Shown one piece after another: positions 1 through 11,600 of a DNA stretch of 64,000 bases. Numbering within the stretch: position 1 is the stretch's first letter; each line of letters begins with the position of its first letter. Origin of the DNA: Brasenia schreberi. Taxonomy: Eukaryota; Streptophyta; Magnoliopsida; Nymphaeales; Cabombaceae. The translations under genes and the position numbers were made by a program. Where the stretch lies: positions 14,791,001 to 14,855,000 of the forward strand of contig JAYKKT010000073.1 in NCBI GenBank assembly GCA_036023115.1. Reading direction: 5' to 3'. Below the pieces are notes generated by a model, which saw only the letters and a program-made list of their open reading frames with translations, was not told the DNA's origin and ran no database searches.

Positions 1-324
1 TCGTGCTCCTTAAAACATAAAGACAATAGACTTGATGCTCCTACATCCATAGCGACGGCAGTACTTGGAAGTATGGAAAAATATGCGAATACGGATTCTC
101 TTTTTCTCAATGGGCACGAGGCAAAATCTGGTTATATATATGTGTGGTGTGTGTGTGTGTGAATATTTATATGACCAGACAATTGAGGCAACAAGAAATG
201 TAGAATTTGGCAACAAGGAGCTTTCAAAAGCAATTGAACGCAATAGTAGCAGTCGGACCTTTCTTTTGTTGTTCTTCATTGTTCTTCCTCTTTCCCTCTT
301 GTTTCTTGATTGGTATCAATAGTT

Positions 325-355
<31 letters not shown>

Positions 356-435
356 AATTTTTGGTTTAGTTTATTGACAATGGCAAATTGTGAACTGTGT
401 AAAAAATTTCGTTTCATTTACTTGTAGTGATATAT
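1..435. other. Intergenic, no gene seen
   Basis: No ORF here has recognisable protein similarity. The only structure is a (GT)n stretch near 150 and a (GA)n run at about 326-351. Confidence 0.5.
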
Positions 436-626
436 AACTCCGCCTATGTAAGGGATCACCCTTGCATGGCCGGTCCCAAGCCCATAAAAAGGAGGGTTGT
501 GTTAGGCTTCAGACTGCCAGTGTAAAACTTTGTCGGACTTAACATGGATTGTACAAAAAAAAAATCCATGTAGCCAACCCCATCTAGTATAGGAAAAGGC
601 TTAGTTTTAGTTGTAGTAGTAGTAAT
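436..626 (+). mobile_element. Short non-autonomous RTE-LINE derivative (5' head fused to 3' tail), copy 1
   Basis: The first part (from AACTCCGCCTATG to about 550) matches the 5' end of the full-length LINE at 36,854. The remainder (from AATCCATGTAGCC at about 565 to the TTAG-rich tail) matches that LINE's last ~60 bp. The endonuclease and reverse transcriptase body is absent. The same junction (head ending ATGGATT, an A-rich link, then AATCCATGTAG or AATCCATGTAA) recurs in the copy at 29,127, which suggests a propagating short family. I see no convincing target duplication here. Confidence 0.7.
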
Positions 627-2440
627 GTGTGTGCACATATGCATGTATAATATATGTATATATGAATCTTTGTCTATTAATCATACCTACTCACTCATTG
701 CTTTTGGGTGGTACGAGCGTAATAATAATATTTCTTACTTTTTCAAAGCTCCTTAACAAATTTTAATTATATTTGTAGCATCCAAAAGCAAGGGATGGGT
801 GAGCACATCATCCAATTTTCGCAAATATGTATACATTATATATATATATATATATGTGGTTGGGTATAGGTCAGGGCAAACATCAATATTAGTAGGTCTT
901 CACTGCTATCCATCTAGACCATGATGGACAACTGCTGTATATAGGATTACCCACGGATTTATATACGAACCCAATCTAGTAAGCAACATGAATTCTATAC
1001 AAACCCAATCTAGTAAGCAACATGAAATGTGTCATATTTAGATAGCATAATTGCTATTGGTGCACCAATTTTACTAAACATACACTCCGTTTTACAAAAA
1101 AATATCAACTTACCCTGGCTGCATATTCTCTCTTTTCTTTCTTTTTAACCGGTTTTTCTTTTTAGTTCACCATTTTTTTCTCCTCCCGATAACCCATATG
1201 CATGCCGGTGGCTCCTCTTTTCTTCCCAACAACCTTTCTCGATCTCCTTCTTAATGACAATCTCTTTTAATGTCATCTCTCTTAAATCGTTTGATTTCTC
1301 TATAAATCTTCACTTCTTTTTTGAAACGTTCATGAATATTTTGCTTATCTTTTTATCGATCTCTTTTGTACTTCTTTCTCTATTATTCTCAATCTCTATC
1401 TCGATCTAAATATACATCTCACAAAAAATAGTTATAAAATTAAACTCTAAATTGTTGATCACAACAAACATTCCTGACGAGAAAAGAAATCAACAATCAA
1501 TGACAAGACACTTCTAAAGCATGTTTTACTTAAAAGACAAACACCCCACGACACGTCACATCATTATTTGAAGAGCAACACATTGTAAGTACATTTTTAT
1601 CCTAAAGATAATGCGACTGGATCACATTCTTCTTCATGATCGATGATGAAACACATTTAAGATGCGTTATATTTTATGCACGATAGACATGTTTGTTTGA
1701 AGAACAATGCGATGATGCGTAATGAGAGTGTCTTTTTTTTCAAGGAAATGGTATCCACAATGAGGGAATGGAAGAGAGAAAAATAAAAAGAACAATATTA
1801 AAAAAATAATAAAAAAGATGTATTGTTTAATAAAAAAGAGTATGAATAGTAACACCCTCGGTCATTTTCTATCGGTGTTTGATAGGATGAATCAATCCTG
1901 ACATGCGGAGCTCTCCAAGGAAAGAAAAAACATATAAAGCATGAAAAATTATAACACTATCTTTTAAGATAATGTTCCACTGTCTTTCCTATGGCACATG
2001 AAAACTTTGTTGCTTCAATTCTTTCTCAATGAAATCCAGTTTCAATCAATAAGAAGAACGAATTGCTCAAAGGTAATGGCCCATTTGCCAATGCCAGTAA
2101 ATGGGGATTTAGTTGGCAATTGCTGTGGCATTCATTTTTTGGCAGTCCGAAAACCACCACTAGAATATCATAGCAACTCTGGCTTAGTATTTGTGTTCAA
2201 TTTAATACTGTTTGCCATCAAAAGAGGGCAACTCCATGAGAACAGCCGCCAAAACTTGCAGGAGCAGGTCCGCAAGCACACACACACAGAGAATGTGCAT
2301 ATTTGGGGGGAAAGTAAAACAAACACATGTTTCTGACATCCATAGGCACTAATTTGATGAAGAAAAAATATAGTTATGTAAGCGGTGACCGGCCAACTCT
2401 GAATTTTGGCGGTATTACAAGCAACCTTCTTTCCCAAAGG
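627..2440. other. Intergenic stretch downstream of the U2AF65-like gene
   Basis: AT-rich sequence with short TA runs near 835-855. The short ORFs have no recognisable family and are broken by stops on both strands. The 3' UTR of the minus-strand gene probably ends somewhere in 2,350-2,640, but I see no decisive polyadenylation signal. Confidence 0.4.
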
Positions 2441-2641
2441 GAAACAGACATTCTACAGCACTTAGGTTAATGTGAAATAAAGAAGGTGAACAAAATCACT
2501 CTATAAATACCTATTGCAATAAAAGGCCAATTGAGAAGGCAAACAGACATACAAGGTGAATTTGCATCAGTTGATGAACTACCTGAAAGAGAACAGAAAA
2601 GAAGGAACCTGATTTCGACGCTCATTACAGAAATGCTGCCA

Positions 2642-5600
2642 TTATCTTGAGAACCTAGACTTGTATAGATGCAGAGGAACATATCCTGTTGTAACAGCAC
2701 GTCCCCCAAACAGCCGGCCGTATAGAGAATGGGCAGCTGTGCAAGCCCCTTCCTTCCGTGTGAACTCCACAAAAATGGTTCCGGGTTCAAAGATGAGGAA
2801 AACAGAAACTGGTTGTGCTGGTTCTTCTACACGATCCATTTTTTTGGGGATGGTCTGCTCGGCTTCTATGGGTTCTACTGGTTCATCACCGGTTTCTAGA
2901 TTGACCACTCTTGCTTCAATAGTTCCTTCTTGTTCTTGCTTAGCATCTGAGTTGTCTTCACCAACTTCATTCGCTTCAGCAGGTGCTTCTTGTAGTTCAT
3001 TATGAACTTCCTTAATCCTTCCCTTCTCTCCAGGTTCTTTTTGCAATTTATTGTTATACTCTGGTTTTGGAACCTCCGAAGGAGCAGCGTTGACCATGTG
3101 ATCTCCACTCATCTCTAGGTCGGCATTTTTATCGGGGATCAACAGATTCCGTTCACTAGAAACATCCCTTGGGCTTAGATGGATCCCAAGGACATCAGCA
3201 TTTGAAATCATGGATGTATTATTTTCATACTCAGGATCAAAGTGTTTAGGCTCCACTGTTGCAGGATCAGATGCAGGTTTATCAAGGTCTGCTCCTGCTT
3301 CTGAAGCAACTTTATTGTTTTGTTCTCCAACACCATCATCAGACTCGTCGCCAATTGCTTCAGTTATTGCACCATCACCTTTACGATGTTCATCCGTAGA
3401 TACAATAGTTTCGAGTTCAACATCACCATCTGGCCATTCTAGGAGACTCTCTGTGACTCCGTTATCAAAAACAGCAGAAGCATCTATGCCAAGAATACTG
3501 CTTGCAGTACGCCTCACAATGTTCACAGACTTGACGCTGCCAAATCTGCAAGCAAATGACTATCAAAAGACTTCAGAAATAGCAGGAATAGCTAAGAAGC
3601 CTAGAATTAGTATGACCTCACTCCTGTTTCTATTAATCTCAGGAGCTCCTTTGACAATATACCAAATTGGTCTCCGTGTCATGATGTAATATTCTGTATA
3701 GTGGTTCCCTGGGTTTCTGTTTACATTTTATCATTTTTTTTATTTTATTTTTTTTGAAAGATCAAAAGAAGAACCTGTAAGAAGGTATGAAAAACTAGAT
3801 TTTGAAAGTATTAAAAGAGGTAGAGGACGACTACAAAAGTGTTGGAAAGAAACAATAAAGAATGATCTAGTTTATTGTGAGTTAACTGCTAACATGGCAC
3901 ATCATAGGGCTATGTGGAAATAAAGAATCCATGTAGCCGACCCAGTCTAGTATGGGAAAAGGCTTAGTAGTAATAGTAGTAGTTGTTGTTGTTGACTAGC
4001 CGTTGAGCATCCTTAAAAAACACAGCGGTTAGTAGAATAGCCATTACATCTTTCCTTCTAGTGTGCTCTATTGTATAAATAAGGGTGTCATACCCATTGT
4101 AGTGTAATTCCTCTCTCTTGAGAGGTTTTACACAATAAGATGATAACTTTTCATCCTTCTTTCTGCTGTTAATAGGATTATTGCTGTGAGATTCAAGGAT
4201 GGTTTGAGCCTCAGTCTATTGGCCTTGCTGTTAGTTTATGTATTGAGCTATATTATGCATTGTTTGTTGGCTGCACAAGTGAAGATTGATGCTATGCTTC
4301 ACGCTGACCATTCTAGAGCCATGGAACCAGGGTCTTGGCTGGTTTCTTATAATTTTATTCCCTTCATTCATGAAACATGTAATAAGTTTTATTGAGCGAA
4401 GCACATGTGGTGTTACACCGTAATGTTCAATTTTTGCAGAAAATCTAGGCAGAACAATAAAAGAAGATTGAAACATAGGAACCAGACTGCTATGTTCTAT
4501 AGATACTGATAGTAGATATGTATATCATCATGAATTTGAACATGATGACATTCTAAAAATTCAAGATAACTATGGAATTTCCTCAGGAAATCTTAGAGGT
4601 GGCATCCTGATATTTAACAACCTCTACAAGCGATGTAATTTATTCATGCAGGATTCAGGTTCAGCTAGTAAAGGTTTCTCTGGCATACCGCACACATTCA
4701 AGCCGTACATCTTCCAATATCTCTTCCAAATCAGGCTCAGATAGGAATCCAAAATCTTCAGAAAACTGCACGGGAATATTTGGGTTATCTAGATGCAGTC
4801 ATGAACAACAATAACCATTTTCAATTGGAATAAGTTCACATAAAATCTTTCATAGAAAACAGAAAACCCCTACATAAATCAATAACTGCTAAGAAATGTT
4901 CATTCTATATGACTTATACCATATTCATCAACTTCAGAACTGGGGTTGGATCCTCCAGTAGTGGCTTTGCATGTTCAGGAATGCCATAGCTAGTTTCCTG
5001 GGGGAACAAACCATGGTTCGGTTTTAGCCATGGTTTAAGATCTTTAGGATTAGAAAACATTTAGAACAAAGAAGGAAAACCCTTTATACGTATACGTCTT
5101 CTGAAGCACCAGGAATGGCCTCAACTACAGTAATGGCATGTCCCCGTAACGTCATCCCATTCAATCCCGCACATGCTTTCTGGGTAACAGATCCATCAGC
5201 ATACTGCATCAAACAAATGGTATGAAAATGGTGAGTACAACTGGTACGTAGTACCACAGAAAAAGATTACACAAAAAAAAAGAGATCAGTGGTTGAATTA
5301 TAATCTATTACCACGGCAACATATTAAGACCCAACATGGAGGCAGTGAAATATGAATTCTTCAATACAATTCTACAAACTGATTACACTTTTGTCCAGAA
5401 AAGGTAGAATCACAATCAACTTAAGTGTGTTTCATTGGCTTAGAGCCTCAGAAGACTAAGTACCAGAATTCCCATAGAAATTTAATCCAAGATTAGATGT
5501 CACTTTATAAGTTGAACATGTTTCAGAACCACAACAAAGCTGATGGAGCCTTCACAAGATACATTTGCCGGTAGGGAAACTATGACCATTTTACCGACTA

Positions 5601-8600
5601 GTGTCAGGACTCTACACGATTCGTAATAAACAGAAGTCTTATGGAGGATCATAACTAACCAAGAATGAGCTAACACATATAAAATATCTGAACCTGGAAC
5701 AGCACAGCCAACCAGGGTGAGGAAAACCCTATATATGGTACAAACTTCTTTGTTGTACAAATTTAAACAAATGGGTCATTTCTGAACACACTGCAACATT
5801 GGGTTAAACACTTGGAAAAATCATGGAAGTGAGTTCTGAATCACCAAAATTCGTATAAAGTTTTTTATGGAGTCTGGAGGACTGTTATTGTTGAAACCTC
5901 ATAAAATCCTGGAAATTTTAGAGTATCCAAGAATCAAATTCTATTAAATCGTGGAGGGTGTAGATTACATTCAGAGGTTACTGTTAAGTGTTAACTACTT
6001 TGCAACAAAACTCTTTATGGTTCCATTTCTAGAGCAAATGTTAATTAATTTCCAAAATGTGTATAGACAATGTCAGCTGGTCTAAGTATTCACCGTCTTA
6101 CTTCTAACAACTACCATCTATCTTTGTGCAAACTATAATCTTTCATCTGCATGAGGAATACAAAAGATGTCTGCAGCAGAAATGAAGATGTTGAGATGGA
6201 TGAATGGTCATACAAGGAAAGACGGTATACATAATGAGGTTATTAGAAACAAATTAGGAGTAGCACCAATAGAAGATAAAATGAGGGAATCGTTTAAGAT
6301 GGTTTGGAAATGTAGAAAGGCGACCAAAGGATGCTCCCGTAAGAATATATGAAAAACTAGACTGTGAAAATGTTAAAAGAGGAAGAGCACGACCACAAAA
6401 GCATTGAAAAGAAATTATAAAGAATGATCTACTTTATACTGAGTTAACTGCTAGCATGGCACATGATAGGGCTTTGTGGAAACAACGAATCAATGTAGCT
6501 GACCCCATCTAGTATGGGAAAAGGCTTAGTTGTTGTTGTAATGCCATAAAATATGGCATTAAAACCTATGGGTGCTCGCCTAAACTTAGATATTCATGAA
6601 ATAAACACCTGAAACTCAAGTCTTAAGATATTTGCATTTACCTCCAGAAAAGTGACCCTATGTGTTATTGTTTCCTTCCAACACTTTTAATGCCTTTGCA
6701 GCTTTCCTATCCTTCTTTTACGATACAAGTCAACATCACATGGCAAATGACCTTATATCAAACAAGTCTTGGTGTTATATATACACGCTTTGCAGCACAT
6801 GATAATATTTTGTATGGGCATTAAAGGACGACCAAGCTTGGACCTTCACACTTTCAGTTTCTTCTTTTGGTTATAAAGGAAGGCTGGAGCATAAGACACC
6901 CACAAACGCATAAAAACACCCTGGGGAATCGAACTCATAATTGCAGCGTGGGACACACTTCCAGCTTTTTCATATATGATATGTATATGATGCAGCAAAA
7001 TAAGATCATTACAGAGTGACTTCAAAGTTGGAATTTGGCATATAAAAAATCATGTTTTAAGAGGAAAAAAAGTTATCGAGCATAGAATTAATAAGATACA
7101 AAATGCTTTAAGTTCTATAAGAAAAAAAGGTAAAGGGAAGAGGTCTATAGACAGTGCTGAAGAATGACGAGGATGATGATAATGTTGATGATATCATGAT
7201 AACAACAACAACAACAACTAAGCCCTTTCCCATACTAGACGGGGTCGGCTACATGGATTCTTTGTTTCCACAGATCCCTATCGTGTGTCATGTTAGCAGT
7301 TAACTCACAATAAGCTAGATCATTCTTTATTGTTTCTTTCAAACACTTTTGTGGTCGTCCTCTACCTCTTTTAATACTTTCCAAATTTAGTTTTTCTAAC
7401 CTTCTTACAGGTTCTTCTTTTGATCTTCTTTCTATATGTCCAAACCATCTTAAACAATATTCAATCATTTTATCCTCTATTGGTGCCACTCCTAATTTGT
7501 TTCTAATAACCTCATTATGTATACGGTCTTTTCTTGTATGACCACTCATCCATCTCAACATCTTCATTTCTATCAGAGACATCTTTTGTACATGTTATGA
7601 TTAACTGCCCAACGCTCATAACCATAAAACATGGCAGGCCTAATTGCTGCTCTATAATATTTACCTTTTAACTTTAATGGTATCTTCTTATCACAAAGAA
7701 TAACTGATGCTCTTCTCCATTTTAACCAACCAGCATTAATTATATGCATAACATCTCCATCAATTCTTCCATCACTCTGAAAAATTGACCCTAGGTATTT
7801 AAAACTTTCCTTTTGGGGGATGCAATGTGTGCCACTTTTAATTTCTATGTCCTTTGAGGTAACCAAATGATCAAACTTACATTCCATATATTCTGTCTTT
7901 GTTCTACTAAGTTGGAGGCCTTTGCTTTCTAATGTTTATCTCCATAGTTCCAATTTTCTATTAACTTTTTCCTTAGAATCCTCCACTAATACAATGTCAT
8001 CTCAAAATAACATACACCAAGGTACTTCATCTTGAATATGTTTTGTTAACTCATCAATTACCATTATAAATAAGTATGGACTTAAAGTTGATCCTTGATG
8101 TAACCCAATATTAACTTCAAAGAAGTATGTCCTTCCTTCATGAGTCCTCACACATGTTTTTGCACCATCATACATGTCTCTTATAAGGTTAATGTATATC
8201 AATGAGATACCTCTTTTTTCCAAAGTTCTCTAAAAAACCTCTCTCAGTACCCTATCATAAGCTTTTTCTAGATCAATAAATATCATGTGAAGGTCTTTTT
8301 TTTTTGCTCTAAAATGTTCCATAAGACGTCTCAAAAGGTGAATCGCTTCAACAGTAGATCTGTCTAGCATGAATCCAAATTGGTTCTCTGTTGTACTTGA
8401 TACTTGTATTAACCTACGTTCAATAATTCCTTCCCACAATTTCATAGTATGGCTCATTAACTTGATACCTCGATAATTTGTACAATTTTGAATGTCTCTC
8501 TTGTTCTTATATATGGGTATAAGTGTACTTGCTCTCCATTCTTCGGGCATCTTTTTGGTTTTTCCATATTTCATTAAATAGTCTTGTGAGCCAAGTGATT

Positions 8601-11600
8601 CCTATTTCTCCTAGTATTTTCCAAACTTCTATAGGAATATTATCTGGTCCTACCAGTGTTGTCTGACGCGTATCGTATCGTGTATCGCTGGGCTCCACGA
8701 TACGGGCATATCGTATCATATCGTATTGTACTTTAATATTAAAATAATGCAAAAATTAATTAAAAATTAATAAAAAATCAGGAAAAAATCAAGAAAAAAT
8801 CAAGAAAAATCTGGTAATTGCTTTAAATTCATATAATGTAAGTTTAGTATAGATTGAGCATTCAACATTGAACAATTGTATCCAAATTTACATATTTTGA
8901 ATCCAAAAAATAAAATACAGACATAATTTATACTTTATAGTACACTACAGTTACATATAATGTTACATTTTACAAATTATAATCAGGATCATCAACTAAA
9001 TAATCTTCATCTTCTCCTTGTTGCAGATCCTCATCATCATCAATCATGCCCACACCTTCTTCTTCAAAATCAAATTCTTCATCTCCATAATGTTATTGCG
9101 CTCCTTCCAAATTAATCCAAGCAACGTCTTCTTATGTTAGGAGGGCATTTTCTTCAGTGTCTTCCATAACCCAATCTTCTAATATCTCAAAATTATCTAA
9201 ACTTATTGGATCGAATTGACTTTCTTCTCTATTTACTTTTTTTAATTGCCTACGACACAAACAAAGATAAGCAATTAGTAAGTAATATTAACAATTGAAA
9301 ACTGAAGTTAAATAATATCGAATTGAAAATTTGAAAGTAATACAACATTACCTTTCACGAAGGCGCATGTTACAACGAATATAAACCAAATCATTAAGCC
9401 TTTTGTGTTCCAACCTGTTGCGCTTTTTTGTATGGATGTAATAAAAAACACTCCAATTTCTTTCGCAACCTGTTACACTACAGGTTTGGCTTAAGACTCT
9501 AACTGCAAAATCTCTAAGGTTTGGACAATCACTTCCAAACCTGTTCCACCAAACATCTGTAAAAAAAAATATAAACATTAGAGACATAATAATCCACAGT
9601 AATGTAACATGCAACTTAAATATGAAAATAAACAATGTACCTGGACGCATCGTAGAGCGGTTGCGAATTGCAATAGGCAAACCCATCAAGTGAAGAGCAT
9701 TATCATATATCTCCATCTCTCGATGTATCGCATCTACTATGCTCTCATCAGGGACTAATCTGTCGATGCATTCAATGATTCCTCGATTAACCTCACCATC
9801 CCTTTTGAAGGTTGCTGAGTATCTCAATGATGGGTTTAGATAGTAGGCTGATGCATGAATAGGCTGATGCAATTGTTTATTCCATCTACTATCAATTATT
9901 TTCCACACGGGCACATAATCTCTTTTTTTTCCATTAAAGTTATTTCTGATCGCTTCTTTTGCCCTGTCCATGGCTTCATAAAGGTAGCCCATAGATGGTT
10001 TCTCCTCGCTGTCAGCCAATCTCAAAACTTTCACTAAAGGACAAGTAATTTTCAATAATCTGATGCATGCATTCCAAAATGAACTTCTAAAAATCGTTTC
10101 TGCAATCTCATTTAACTTTCTGTTCCTTCTGTTTTGTGACAACTCTGCAAATTGTTGTCACTCATCTGAGGAGAACATTCTCTTTAAAGCTTGCTTCTGT
10201 CTTACAATACTCTGTACAGATAAGAAGTTTGTTGCGAATCGAGTTGTAGTTGTGCGAAGAAGCTCTGCACCTTCTGTGTATCTCCTCATCATACACAAAA
10301 CAAATGCATGGTTATAAATGAAACAAATGCATGGTTATAAATGAATTTTGTAATATCTTGGCAACACTCAGTTGCTGCCTTTATTTCATCCATCTCACCA
10401 ATGTCCTCGAGGATGAGATCTAAACAATGGGCTGCGCATGGTGTCCAGTAGAAAGTCCCATAAATATCAGCTAACTCCTTTCCAGCTGCTTTGTAGTTAG
10501 CTGCATTATCTGTAATCAATTGGACTACATTTTCTAGCCCAACCTCCTGTATAACCTTATCAAATTCCTCTCGTAGGATCTCTGCAGTGTGCCTCTCCTC
10601 TGACATATCTAGAGATCTCAAAAACATGAGTCCTTTATGACAATATACAAGAAAGTTTAGCAATGTTCTTCCTCGCCTATCGGTCCATCCATTTGCCATG
10701 ATAGTGCATCCTGTTTCCTTTCACGATTGTCTCAAAGTCGAACAGTATTGCTGCACTTCAATCACGGTCTGATCTAATATCTTCCCTCTCAACTTCTGAT
10801 AAGAGGGCATCCTGTATCCTGGACCAATGTTAGCAATTGCATCTACCATTGCTTGAAAATGAAAACTGTTTGCTGCATTAAATGGAATGCATGCATCATA
10901 AAACCATCTGCCGACTGTAAGGTCTGCTTGATCGTGCAGTTGTTCTGAAGCCATAGCAGCACGAATTCCTAGCTGAGCACCAGGTGTAGTGGAAGGAGGA
11001 AAGAACGAATGTATGCTAGAAGAAGAAGCTCTTCCTCTACTCCTTCCTGAACTTCCTCTTCTGTCACCTCCAAAGTCTTCAGCTGCAACCCTCTTTCCTC
11101 TTCTAGGTGCTCGCGAACTGCTACTACCAATATCTGTTCTAACATCTAAAGGCAAACTATCAGTGAATCCAACTCCAGTGGCAGTAGCATCATCAGCTTC
11201 TTCACACATCTGAAAATCATCCTTTTGTTGTCTCCTTTCTTGTATGCTCTCAATCATCTGCAAGCATTGCCATTTAATACCTTCTGGCACACTTCTAACA
11301 CTGCCTGTGCATGGAGCAACATCTTTTCTAGTTCCTGCTAGGTGGTGTTTCAACCTTGAAATTCTACCACTAACTACCTTTTCACAAAATAAACATATGA
11401 TTTTTAACCTTAAACCCTCAACTGGTATACCCCACTGCCATGCCGGATCATCAGACTTTGAATGAGAGTCTCTACCACCTCTTCCTGCCATCTCAATGGA
11501 GTACTTTAATTCAAACAAAAACCTAAAAATAAAAGCACTTCGTAAATCCCCCAATCTTCAAATAACACTCAAATCGAGTGTCTCCCACTTCATGAATGCA

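Noticed and set aside
2661..3689. Plus-strand ORFs of 114 and 159 codons
   Set aside because: Antisense shadows of the last exon of the U2AF65-like gene.
6167..6352. 61-codon ORF with EMKMLRWM and APIEDKM motifs as a host gene
   Set aside because: It is the C-terminal piece of a truncated RTE LINE.
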